A program made the position numbers and the translations under genes. A DNA stretch of 40,778 nucleotides from Spongospora subterranea f. sp. subterranea (lineage: Eukaryota; Endomyxa: Phytomyxea; Phytomyxea; Plasmodiophorida), in assembly GCA_049724395.1 (NCBI GenBank), contig JAUGWO010000219.1, forward strand, positions 1-40,778, in the 5' to 3' direction. Within the stretch, counting starts at the first letter, position 1, and the number at the start of each line of letters is the position of its first letter. The notes under the pieces are model-generated. The model worked only from the letters and a program-made list of their open reading frames with translations. It was not told the origin of the DNA and did no database searches. Positions 10,081 through 18,789 of the stretch are shown here, piece by piece.

Positions 10081-10216
10081 CAGAATCCATTGCGGGAATC
10101 GAATTCTCTAGTGGATTATCGAGTGGTCGTGTGGATTCGTTGGCGAAGGGGCAATAAGTAGTCGCTGGCTACTGAACCTCTCCCTGCTGCGAGCGTCTGC
10201 CCTAGCATGCCCAGTT

Positions 10217-10588
10217 TCAGCTTCCATCCTGAGGCAAACCCTTCCCGATTTCAGAAATGGAACGATGGGTTGATTGGGATGTCGAAGCCATCAGTGAACG
10301 CAGTGGAAAGTTTCCAAGATGCTGGACGAGCCACCCATAAATTTCTAGAGAAAGACACACATCGACGCATCGACGATCCTCTCGCGAAACAGCAGGTTCC
10401 GGTTTTGACGCCTGTTCAGTCAGCGCATGGTGGTTCTCTGTCGAGGAGTAGTGATGACACTCAGATCGCATTGATTCCAGATCCAGCGTTCCCCCGACCC
10501 CATTTGGACACCGTCTCAGCCCATATTTGACGAATTTTAATTCGCCAGAAACAATTGTCACCAAGGACAATAGAATAAAAACATCCAT
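10217..10588 (-). CDS. Small secreted protein, 123 aa, unknown function
   Basis: The ATG at 10588 opens MDVFILLSLVTIVSG, a compact signal peptide with likely cleavage after Ser-Gly, before ELKFVKYGLRRC. The mature part of about 108 residues is polar, has few cysteines and matches no family I know. The gene lies 108 bases downstream of the stop of the 366-aa secreted protein on the same strand. The pair is duplicated at 23.2-27.7 kb, where the N-terminal LVTIVSGELKFVKYG is conserved. Retention of the signal peptide and of the ending ISEIGKGLPQDGS (ISEIVTGLPQDGS in copy B) suggests it is a real gene. A secreted effector-like role is inference. Confidence 0.6.
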   Translation of the reverse strand: MDVFILLSLVTIVSGELKFVKYGLRRCPNGVGGTLDLESMRSECHHYSSTENHHALTEQASKPEPAVSREDRRCVDVCLSLEIYGWLVQHLGNFPLRSLMASTSQSTHRSISEIGKGLPQDGS

Positions 10589-10696
10589 TTGTGAGAACAA
10601 TTATTGAGTTTCCAAATGACGTTTGTGATTAAGGTCGAACAACAAAAATCTTCAACCAGGCCAGGTGTTGGGCAAGCGTTTTGCAACAAGATTTAT

Positions 10697-11797
10697 TTAA
10701 GTTTTATCAAATCGACCTAAACAACGACTGAATTGGCGTCGGAGGTGCCCGTCTTTGGTGCCGGCAAAAAACAAAGCTGCTGTGAGATCCAGCTTGAACT
10801 GGTTTTGTAGTTCTGTCACGATTTTGTTCGGAAGATCTAGTGGATATTGCAACCGATGGCGCGTGGCTAATTCTCGACACAACGCCAAATGCTGCGGATT
10901 GTCTGAGGACGCTCCAGTCAGGAACAATTTCATGGCGTTTTCCATGTTACGAAAAATATCGATTCTGTGATTAGGGTCAACGTTTTTGGACTTGGCGATC
11001 TCAATGATTTCAGGGAACACGTTCTTCACAATGATTTTCTTGATTTGAAGATCGCGGTTGAACGTGCGACAGGCCTTCAGCTCAACTTCGCAGGTCTCGA
11101 GTAAATGCGGTCGAATAATGAACAAAATAAAATCATTGTAAGGGTTGACCTCATCGGGCATGTTCTCGAGGTCAATCGTCGCCTTTTCAAAGACTTTTTC
11201 ATGGAAAATGAAGAGAAAATGCGGAAAGAGCGCCTTGATGATTTCAACATATTGCTGACGGCTAAACGTCATTTTCCTCATTTCGGTTGCGATGGTATTG
11301 TATATGTGAGACAACAGCGTCGCCTCGGCTTGAAAAATGAGCTTAAACAAGGCTGAATCGATGGGTACCTCTGCAATTGACAAACTACGACACGTTTCTA
11401 TGAGAGGAGTTCTGTTAAATTGTCTGATGCATTCACGGATTTGGTTGGATATGGCGGCAATGTTCAATTTCAAACGACTAAACAATGGTGGTAGTCGATC
11501 GTCGAGCGGGAAAGCGTCCAGACATCGATTGATGGCCTGGGTGAGAAAGGACAGTTGAGACTCGCTGTATTCGGCATTGGCCATCGCATCTTGTTTGGCC
11601 AATTTGATGACCGAGTCCCGATCAACGTGATAGGCAACAACACCATCAAGACCAGGGCCACTCAGCTGTTCCAACTCACGATAGATTATCCTATCCAGTA
11701 AAAATCGTAACTTGCTATCTGCTCTAACTTGATCAGGCAATATTGCATAACCAACGCATATCAGCACCACGAACGTCACAAGAATCGACATCGACAT
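10697..11797 (-). CDS. Secreted alpha-helical protein, short form, 366 aa
   Basis: The first ATG in the open frame is at 11797 and gives MSMSILVTFVVLICVGYAI, a strong signal peptide with likely cleavage near DQVRA. The mature protein (DSKLRFLLDRIIYRELEQ, then GPGLDGVVAYHVDRD) is helical, with periodic Leu/Ile and a few Cys (CLDAFPLDDR, IRECIRQF, LLETCEVELKACR). No known domain is recognised. It is about 70% identical by eye to residues after about 930 of the 1273-aa protein at 23816-27637, but it lacks that protein's repeat region: the signal peptide joins the domain directly. Its last 20 codons (HLRRQFSRCLGRFDKT) are read in a different frame from the paralogue's (TSDASSVVV), owing to a one-base length difference. 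It is probably exported; the target is unknown. Confidence 0.8.
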   Translation of the reverse strand: MSMSILVTFVVLICVGYAILPDQVRADSKLRFLLDRIIYRELEQLSGPGLDGVVAYHVDRDSVIKLAKQDAMANAEYSESQLSFLTQAINRCLDAFPLDDRLPPLFSRLKLNIAAISNQIRECIRQFNRTPLIETCRSLSIAEVPIDSALFKLIFQAEATLLSHIYNTIATEMRKMTFSRQQYVEIIKALFPHFLFIFHEKVFEKATIDLENMPDEVNPYNDFILFIIRPHLLETCEVELKACRTFNRDLQIKKIIVKNVFPEIIEIAKSKNVDPNHRIDIFRNMENAMKLFLTGASSDNPQHLALCRELATRHRLQYPLDLPNKIVTELQNQFKLDLTAALFFAGTKDGHLRRQFSRCLGRFDKT

Positions 11798-13119
11798 GGT
11801 CACACAAGTGGCAAATGAGGTCCGGTTCAGTGGGGAACAGTGCGGAGAGAGCCGGGGACAGCAAGCGCGCACAGGGTTGAAAACGCCGTTGCGTATTTAC
11901 TCTAACGGCGGTATTTATGTCCTAACGGCGGCACAATTACGCGGAGTTAGAGCATCCCCACCCACGGGATTAAACGCTAAATACTGTAAATTCAGCCCAT
12001 GCCGGAGCACAGCAAGCTTCGTTTTTGTGCTCGTTGTGTGAAGTGCTCAATTTTGAGATGTGCCACAGCCGTGTAAATTTCAGGTGAACCTTTACAGTAT
12101 CTGGAACGCCCACATCATGTAAGCTTCGTCGTTGAGCTTGACTCCTCTTTATGATTTCATAATAGAAAATGTTCACTTGATTTGTCGCTGATAACGTAGG
12201 TCCTGGGCCCATAAACTGTAGAGATTCTGGGGCGTCGAGACAGGCCATTTCCGCGCCAACGAGCCTCGACGTCCCAGAATCTATACATTCCATATTTGAC
12301 AGTTTATTTTGAAGGACCTCTCTGGAATATACGCACCCGCTGGGGGTAAACGATCAACGAGATTAGGGGAGATCGTCGTCGTTGAGAATATGAACGAGAT
12401 CGAGGTAATTTTTTTGCTTGATGTATGAGACCAGGTTTACTGTATCTCTTTTTGCTGAAATGCTGAAAGTAAAGAACGAGCGTCCCTTATTTACATGACG
12501 TTTTTGTGGCAGTTCTCCATCCATTGCGAAGTTTGATGGGCCTTAACACCAGGGTTTGCTTGATCATCCGATCCAGTGAATGCATTATTAGTGTGTCAAA
12601 CAGCTTGATGAGTTGATGGGAAACTACGATGGTCATGTCATATGTACCCGATTTGTTCAAATTTAGATTATCTTAATCCTGATGGGTAGAGTGAGCAGTT
12701 TTCAAACAATACAGTAAATCTCTTTGGTAATAGATCTTGTAAGAAGGGCTGAACCCTGGTTTTAGGTGACTGAGGTGCGGCAGGAAGGTACCAGGCCCAT
12801 ATCTAGGCCAATATTGCTCCGAGTTTGGTAATTTCAAGTGCAAAATACGACTTTGAATAAACAGAATCAGAATATAAGCTCCTAACACCCTAAACGCTGG
12901 TTCATACTACTGTTTAGGGGTCTCAACAAAAGTACTCTTATAATGGTGATGAAAAATCAAATCATGCTGTTGTCAAGTTGGTGTCTGGGGATGAACTTTA
13001 AGTTAATTAGGAATGAGTTACACAGCAATACCTGAACTTGTTGAACCGACTTCAATATTCAATTTCGATGAGGCACACCAATAGCTTCTTCCCATTCAAT
13101 AATGTGCCCTGGTTAGATC
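11798..13119. other. Intergenic region, no gene recognised
   Basis: Only weak open frames are present. Two copies of CTAACGGCGG lie near 11902-11935, about 105-140 bases upstream of the 366-aa gene, and could be promoter elements. A hairpin lies at 12211-12307. The rest (12308-13119) is A/T-richer sequence with nothing I can assign. Confidence 0.6.
12211..12307. repeat. Two-part hairpin
   Basis: The inner arms 12222-12239 and 12265-12282 pair over 17 of 18 bases (AGATTCTGGG-CGTCGAG) around a 25-base loop. The outer arms 12211-12219 and 12299-12307 (ATAAACTGT) pair perfectly. This looks like a small foldback element or a transcript hairpin; there is no poly-T tail that would mark a terminator. 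Confidence 0.8.
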
Positions 13120-13449
13120 CTACTGTAGGTGCCTCTCCCTTTTGTCAATCATGATGATAAAGCGAACGGTTGAGGAATGTGGCGTGAAAGAGTTTGGGTC
13201 CGACAGTAATCGTCGAATGTAGAAAAAAGACAGTGCTTGTTGTTCCTCTGCATCGAAGCACAACCTAATGTCCAACCAATGCCTCACATTATCATTAGTA
13301 CCAAGAGCACTCAAAATTCTGCGATCATCAGACCCGGATAAATGGAGAGAAGTTATATTATATTGAACGACTAAAGAGGTCAAACGGGTTCGTGTCCACT
13401 TGTAATATTGTGTGTGGGTAGATACGAAAACTGCAGTCAGGATTGCCAT
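13120..13449 (-). CDS. Hypothetical ORF, 109 aa
   Basis: From the ATG at 13449 the frame reads MAILTAVFVSTHTQYYKW and ends RFIIMIDKRERHLQ. It has a short hydrophobic start but not a convincing signal peptide, and no domain is recognised. The internal text (DDRRILSALGTNDNVRHW, DIRLCFDAEEQQALSFF) looks protein-like. It lies alone between non-coding DNA and a plus-strand ORF. It may be an exon or a chance frame. Confidence 0.3.
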   Translation of the reverse strand: MAILTAVFVSTHTQYYKWTRTRLTSLVVQYNITSLHLSGSDDRRILSALGTNDNVRHWLDIRLCFDAEEQQALSFFYIRRLLSDPNSFTPHSSTVRFIIMIDKRERHLQ

Positions 13450-13536
13450 CGAGCTCAAATCCGATCCTGGCTTTGCGGATCAGGACTTCAATAGGATCCT
13501 TGCGACAATCTTGAGGCCCAAGAATTCGTTGATGCA

Positions 13537-14013
13537 ATGAAGCCTATCGGAAGAAGACTTGTGTCCTTTCCTCAGAATGTCACCAGGCAATCATCAACTT
13601 GGCGTCAACGGATCGGGACTCGACCGACCAGGAGCAAGAATTCAAGACAACAGGCTTCAGCCAGGTATGCGATTTTCAGACTGTTCATAATCTCGGTTGC
13701 AGTGGATGCCGGTGCTGGAACAATGATGAAATACCTCATCACTTCTCGCCTGGACAAGCAACTGGAAGATGACGCTGCCTTGTGTCAAAAATGGATTGAC
13801 GGCAGATTTACTGCTCGAGAAAGACCCATCCTCATCCTCATCACCACATCCGATACCTCAATGTTCTCTGAAGACGACTACGATCAAGAAGGTGATCAGT
13901 ACAGATTATCGTCGCGGCGACTGCCAAGGGTGTTATTACAGAACCGCTTGCCACCGCAACACGGTCAACAAGTGCCATCGGATTCCGTTGTTGTTCTAAT
14001 TCAGAACATCTAG
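13537..14013 (+). CDS. Hypothetical ORF, 158 aa
   Basis: The ATG at 13537 begins MKPIGRRLVSFPQNVTRQ. The middle has a moderately hydrophobic stretch (RYAIFRLFIISVAVDAG) and an acidic segment (SMFSEDDYDQEGDQYR). No family is recognised. Just upstream, another frame reads VRIAIELKSDPGFADQDF then NRILATILRPKNSLMQ (13433-13540), which also looks coding, so this may be part of a gene with an exon or frame boundary near 13540. Confidence 0.3.
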   Translation: MKPIGRRLVSFPQNVTRQSSTWRQRIGTRPTRSKNSRQQASARYAIFRLFIISVAVDAGAGTMMKYLITSRLDKQLEDDAALCQKWIDGRFTARERPILILITTSDTSMFSEDDYDQEGDQYRLSSRRLPRVLLQNRLPPQHGQQVPSDSVVVLIQNI

Positions 14014-14469
14014 GACGGTGACTCACTGGGTAATGATTCGTTTGGAGAACCTGTTGGTCTGGGAGCTTTTATCTATCTCAGTCTTCTACCAGCTGTTTAT
14101 TAGAATGCGAATATATTTGTAAAACATGCAATTATCAGCTTAAAAAAATGTCTGCTTATTAAGACCCTGAAATGGTTCAAGACCCCTTGAGGTCTTATTG
14201 AAAGGGCTAGTATTGCGTGGTTTCAGTGGTTTTACCTTTGGCGCAGTTTTCCTGAATATGTTCCAAGGGAACATCCATCGATATTATTTTAGGCGCGCTT
14301 AAAAAGCCAAGGGCGGCTGCTTCGAACGATGGAGAATCAGAATGTGTGCAAGACCCGGCAAGCAGCGAGGCGAAACGTCGTCGGTGTGGGGAGATGAATA
14401 CGGTGGGCAATTCGCAAATCACAATGTGTAGGAGTAACAGACAGTGACAATATTTATTCGGTTTGCAGT
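14014..14469. other. 3' flank of the recombinase gene with an inverted copy of its coding sequence
   Basis: No gene is visible. A small stem (AAGACC...GGTCTT) lies near 14170-14197. Positions 14312-14397 are an inverted, slightly diverged copy of 14744-14829 within the recombinase coding region; the shared core GAGGCGAAACGTCGTCGG is perfect. Confidence 0.75.
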
Positions 14470-16479
14470 TCAGTTGTCTTGACAGGCTGTTCCTTTTCCA
14501 GTGCAAACCTTCGCACGGAAGGTAGAATGCGCGATGATCGGATATCTGATCAAAAAATCACTCTGCGAGGATGCAAAATGATTGCTTAGGCAATTAAAAA
14601 TCGGCGTCACCACATTCAAGAAGAAGATCCTGGCGTTGGAGGTGAGGTCACGCTGGTCGGCGACTGTTTGGTAAATCTTGACAACCTGTTCGAGTTTCTC
14701 GTAGGGCGCCAAGTTTTTAAACTGGTGGCGAACCGGAAGGTCGTCATCCCCACACCGACGACGTTTCGCCTCGCCGCCTGCCGGGCCTTGTTCACATCCT
14801 GATTCTTCCTCGTTCGAATCAGCCGCCGTTGAAGAAAGATTGATTTGCCCCGAATCTGGCTTTTCGAGCTCCGCTAAATATCGATGGAGCAATGTCCCGA
14901 TATTTGCTTTTTGTTCAAGGTCGGTCAGGCTGTCGATACATTCGAAAAGCTGTTCTCGGGTCGAGAGCGTTGTCCTGTACTCAATTGTAGTCCGAACAAT
15001 GTCGGATATCGACAATACCTCAGATAAAGATGCAGTGACACCGCAAACAGTCATCATAAAGTGTGTGGCCAAACGATCCAACCGCATGACACGACTAGAG
15101 TTGGAGGCATTGATAGATCGTCCCATCTGAACATCGCGGCAGTAGATGGGCCGCCATTTCGACACGACCTGCTTGACGTTCCGTTGATTCCGCTCTGCAA
15201 CACTTAAAAGAAACTTGGCATCTTGCCGATACTTCATTGCACTGTTTGACGATTTGTGTCGTGCGCTCAGCATCGTATCACCTTCCTCACCTCCTCCCCA
15301 GATCGCCAATAAATACGCCGTCTTACGATTTGAATGGCTCCCAAAGGGACCGTCGCGTTTGAACAGCTTCAGACAGACTGATTTAAATCGCTCCTGATAC
15401 GTTGAATACGAAATCAGTTCAGTAAATGAACACGGCCGAGATGGCGCTCTCATGTGGTCAGTTAAATTCTCTTTCGAGCAAAATAAAAAACCTTCCGCAA
15501 TGCCGGTCAGATGAACGAGACACAGCAAGTGTCGTATTGGACACAGCTCGGGGACGTCGTCGTGATCGCTTTTGCCCTGAATAATCCAAGATATCCCTTC
15601 AACTGTGCCATTATCGTTGACAATACACAGATCGTAATTGATCGACTCGAATGATAACGAGCCGACCTCATCCTCTCTCAGAAACAGTTTACAGGCAATC
15701 AGGGTCATTGTCCATATCATCAAATCCCACACTGTGTTCTGGCTTATCAGATGCGTCCGCATTGAAATCAGTTCCCATGGAGACAGAGGTGTATCGCCCT
15801 TGGGCACATAATCAGGCCGGTCAATCTTGGTCTGCTTCACAGCATTTGTCAGCAACTCTGACTCCTTGGAATTACCCTTTCGCCACAGCAAGGGAGTACC
15901 ACGATGAAAGACACATCCTGCCAACTGGCCCTTTTGGTCTTCAGCAATGCAGCGATCACATGCCTCGAGATACTGGCCACGTTGCTGTCGAGCAGAGTGA
16001 ATGCCGCTGACCGCCGACAGTAACTGTGCAACGATCGCGGGATCGTTCCAGCCACCTTGGGCAACCATTGGCCGTCCGAATATATCCTTGACCAAGACCC
16101 CGTGCCGATTGATGAGGGGTTCCCCTTTGACGCCGGTTTTGCTGTCGATAAGCAGTTGAATAGACTCGATCGACATTGACGGGACGAACGGCTCTGGGGG
16201 ATGATCGAGCATGATCAGCAGGCTCTGGTAGTCGCCTACAAAAGAAAACATGTAACGTAACGCCTTGAAAAACGTTTCGTACTTGAGGACCGAGTTGACT
16301 TTCAGCGGCCTGCTGCCGAGTTTCGTCCGTTTCTCAGAAGAAGTGGTCAACTCCAGCTGTCTGATGGTCAATTCGATGCCCTCGTCAGCGGCCACCTTGA
16401 TATCGTCAGGAATCTGGTACACGGAGGCGTTCTTTCGGATTGCATTTGACGACGCACCCCCCTCAGTAGTACTGACCAT
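14470..16479 (-). CDS. Tyrosine recombinase, Crypton-like, 669 aa, apparently intact
   Basis: This is a DNA integrase-type recombinase that would cut and rejoin DNA through a Tyr nucleophile. From the ATG at 16479 (MVSTTEGGASSN; an in-frame stop lies just upstream) it has an N-terminal helical part. A possible zinc site follows at Cys174/Cys177/Cys189/His192 (CDRCIAEDQ, GCVFH), then the catalytic domain. The catalytic set is complete: Arg268 in CKLFLREDEVG, Lys303 in IIQGKSD, His382 and Arg385 in HSNRKTAYL, His408 in SARHKSS and Tyr417 in AMKYRQDA. A C-terminal extension of about 240 residues has an acidic stretch and a basic, nuclear-localisation-like AKRRRC. No stop or frame slip interrupts it, unlike almost every other element here. 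Size, lack of a partner reverse transcriptase and domain order suggest a Crypton. A domesticated recombinase is possible. Confidence 0.85.
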   Translation of the reverse strand: MVSTTEGGASSNAIRKNASVYQIPDDIKVAADEGIELTIRQLELTTSSEKRTKLGSRPLKVNSVLKYETFFKALRYMFSFVGDYQSLLIMLDHPPEPFVPSMSIESIQLLIDSKTGVKGEPLINRHGVLVKDIFGRPMVAQGGWNDPAIVAQLLSAVSGIHSARQQRGQYLEACDRCIAEDQKGQLAGCVFHRGTPLLWRKGNSKESELLTNAVKQTKIDRPDYVPKGDTPLSPWELISMRTHLISQNTVWDLMIWTMTLIACKLFLREDEVGSLSFESINYDLCIVNDNGTVEGISWIIQGKSDHDDVPELCPIRHLLCLVHLTGIAEGFLFCSKENLTDHMRAPSRPCSFTELISYSTYQERFKSVCLKLFKRDGPFGSHSNRKTAYLLAIWGGGEEGDTMLSARHKSSNSAMKYRQDAKFLLSVAERNQRNVKQVVSKWRPIYCRDVQMGRSINASNSSRVMRLDRLATHFMMTVCGVTASLSEVLSISDIVRTTIEYRTTLSTREQLFECIDSLTDLEQKANIGTLLHRYLAELEKPDSGQINLSSTAADSNEEESGCEQGPAGGEAKRRRCGDDDLPVRHQFKNLAPYEKLEQVVKIYQTVADQRDLTSNARIFFLNVVTPIFNCLSNHFASSQSDFLIRYPIIAHSTFRAKVCTGKGTACQDN

Positions 16480-16948
16480 TGCGTCTGGCGAAACCGTCAC
16501 TGTGGTTCTATCGTGGTTCTATCGTGGTTTCACTCGTGGTTTCGGAGTTTCTGCGGGCTTTATTACTAATATAAATAGAATTTCTGTACTCGGACCAGTT
16601 TCCGACTTGTAAATTGATGACAAATGCCGAAGGTGTTGTTGTTTTGGGCGAAAACACAGACATCGGCCAGCACAAGCTTTCGGTAGGGCCCAAGATATTT
16701 ACCACAAATTTGCTCAAACTCTCAAGTCAACACCAACATAAATCAGTCGAACAGTCCGATGGCCGACCCATCTCGTTTTCAGTTTCGTCTCAGAATCCAT
16801 TCCAGTATTGGCAAACGAAGCTCAAAAAGGTTGATCTTTGGTATTGGCGACACCATGGATATGTTGATCTAGACAATGACAGGGATATTCTCGTTTTCCA
16901 ATGACGATGAAAAATGTGTATTGATAATGGATATGACAATGATGGCTA
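16480..16948. other. Region between the recombinase start and the 470-aa gene
   Basis: A short tandem repeat based on CGTGGTTCTAT lies at 16502-16535, 23-56 bases upstream of the recombinase start codon, and could be a promoter or binding element. The remainder, to 16948, is the 3' flank of the 470-aa gene; no further gene is recognised. The left-hand edge of the recombinase element was not found. Confidence 0.5.
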
Positions 16949-18361
16949 TCATATGTCGCCAAAGGGTCGTTTCCCCTTGCCTTTTGAAAACGCTGATGTT
17001 TTCCCAGATGTGGGGTCAAGTTGGTCTGTAGGTTTGGGCAACGGCGGCAACCCAGTTGGGCGTTTACGTTGTGATCGAGGTTCAACTATAGATGGACCTG
17101 CTAATGGCGTCAATTCAGGAAATAAATCCATTGGTCGTGTGAATGTTGATTGGGAAGCGATATCGGTCATACACTCAAGAACAATGTTGAAGAGAACGTT
17201 CGAAATGGACGAAGACACGTGGACAGACTCGAGAGTGGAACCGACTGGTTCTGGGATGAGAAATTCTTTCCACAGATCGCCATTGGGGATCTTGACCACG
17301 AGTAAATCGACGAGTTTGACGTAAAGAGCGTGACCGTGCTCAGGACGAAGTTGAAATTGGCCAATGGCCGATATTGCAATATTGAGCAGCGTCATGGCAT
17401 TTTCCTGACTACCACAATATATTGCCCCCATAGCACATAACTGCTTCATCCTGAGTCGGATTGAGATCAGATTTTGAGCTTGTTCGAACGTCGGAAAATG
17501 ATGTAAATCTCTTATGAACGTGTTCACGACTGTATCAAAATCTTGGTTGGGCAATAGGCCAATGACACTTTTGTCGGAGAGAATAAGTAAGATTTTGTCC
17601 ATGAGTATTAGATAGAGCAAATCGGATGCGGCGCTACACGAATCCACATGGCCAAAACCCTGCATGCCTGTTCGTGGCCATGATCCGATAAGAGCTCGAG
17701 AATTCGATGAATCGACAAAATTAGCAATTCTGGAAACCAGATCCTTGAATTGTTCAGGATATAACTGCAGGCGCTGGATTGATGAACGTGCAATATTGAG
17801 CACTGCAGCGACAGAATGAGCGACCCAATGATTCAAATTTGAATCCACACTTATCTGGTCAATCAGTTGACGAAACCGCATCAGAATTTCAAAATGACCA
17901 ATCGTCGGAATTGAGTTCAACGAATCGATTGTGTTGAGAACTGGACTGGGCGCCCTCATATCCAGACCTAACCAGGACATTGGGGATTCGTGAAAGAACA
18001 CACGTGCCATGATCATAAATGTTGCCAGAACGGGTTCTCGATCCTTGAACGATGATTTCGGATAGTTGCAATCAATGAATGCAGCACTTAGACGCTCGAC
18101 GAGATCTCGAAGAGAATGGTGTTGGAAATCGATGTATCGGACATTCTCAAGGGTCGCCTTGAACAGTTCAACAGGTAAAATGGGCTTCCCCAGTTCGATT
18201 ATGCTGCACGAACGTTCGAAATGGGCCAAATCGGTCCGTAATTTGTCTGACAGCTGGTGAGGAAATTGGTCCTGACCATTCGGGTCAATGGTGGGGCTGT
18301 CCTTAGCTAAACCAATGGCCATCAAGACCACGTAAAGTACCGCACTCGCCAATGCCTGCAT
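16949..18361 (-). CDS. Secreted alpha-helical protein, 470 aa, unknown function
   Basis: The ATG at 18361 opens MQALASAVLYVVLMAIGLA, a clear signal peptide with cleavage expected near Ala19-Lys20. The mature chain is largely helical and Leu/Ile-rich (LRDLVERLSAAFIDCNY, WVAHSVAAVLNIARSSIQ, LLYLILMDKILLILSD). The last 50 residues turn basic and proline-rich (PRSQRKRPTGLPPLPKP, then SKGKGKRPFGDI). Size, signal peptide and helical style resemble the 366-aa/1273-aa family, but I see no aligned stretch, so homology is not claimed. The uninterrupted 471-codon frame ending in TGA supports a functional gene. Possible roles (host-directed effector, cell-surface component) are inference. Confidence 0.75.
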   Translation of the reverse strand: MQALASAVLYVVLMAIGLAKDSPTIDPNGQDQFPHQLSDKLRTDLAHFERSCSIIELGKPILPVELFKATLENVRYIDFQHHSLRDLVERLSAAFIDCNYPKSSFKDREPVLATFMIMARVFFHESPMSWLGLDMRAPSPVLNTIDSLNSIPTIGHFEILMRFRQLIDQISVDSNLNHWVAHSVAAVLNIARSSIQRLQLYPEQFKDLVSRIANFVDSSNSRALIGSWPRTGMQGFGHVDSCSAASDLLYLILMDKILLILSDKSVIGLLPNQDFDTVVNTFIRDLHHFPTFEQAQNLISIRLRMKQLCAMGAIYCGSQENAMTLLNIAISAIGQFQLRPEHGHALYVKLVDLLVVKIPNGDLWKEFLIPEPVGSTLESVHVSSSISNVLFNIVLECMTDIASQSTFTRPMDLFPELTPLAGPSIVEPRSQRKRPTGLPPLPKPTDQLDPTSGKTSAFSKGKGKRPFGDI

Positions 18362-18789
18362 CGGAATTTCAATCTGCAGATTATGACTGTGTCTTGATGA
18401 TTCTTGGGCGGTTTTGGCCCAGCAATTACACTGTGCGTTCGGGGTCCGCCGCGGCTAAAAATAAATTGGTTTTCTAGAGTTTGGTCGCACGACCCAGTCG
18501 CCGATGACCAGCTCCTGGCCAGCGCTTAATCATGAGAATGGGGGGGAAGGGGGGTACCGCCTTCGGTGAAGATCCTTTCTCCATCATGATCATTATTGGC
18601 GCGAAGAACCGGAAAATGTTTCTGATTATTGGTGTTGGCCATTAATTTGTTTACTGGAAATTATTTTTTCACTCTGGGAATACTAATCCGTTATTAATAA
18701 AGCCGATATGGTGACAATGGATTTTATTGGCGGAAACAGTATCTTCATCCATTTTGCATGAAAGCGGAAATTGAACTTTCACTAATCTT
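18362..18789. other. 5' flank of the 470-aa gene, no gene seen
   Basis: The region contains a G-rich patch (GGGGGGAAGGGGGG, 18541-18554), which could form a quadruplex, and otherwise A/T-rich sequence. It probably includes the promoter of the leftward 470-aa gene near 18362-18450. Nothing else is supported. Confidence 0.5.

Larger units (their letters stand above)
10085..11870. repeat. Duplicated two-gene unit, copy A (short form)
   Basis: This block matches 23223-27710 in the same orientation. Shared sequence begins at AATCCATTGCGGGAAT in both places. It includes the small secreted gene, the intergenic stretch and the conserved C-terminal domain of the large secreted gene, and it ends in the common 5' flank ATGAGGTCCGGTTC near 11815-11870. 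Copy B is longer because of a repeat-rich insertion between signal peptide and domain. Confidence 0.92.
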
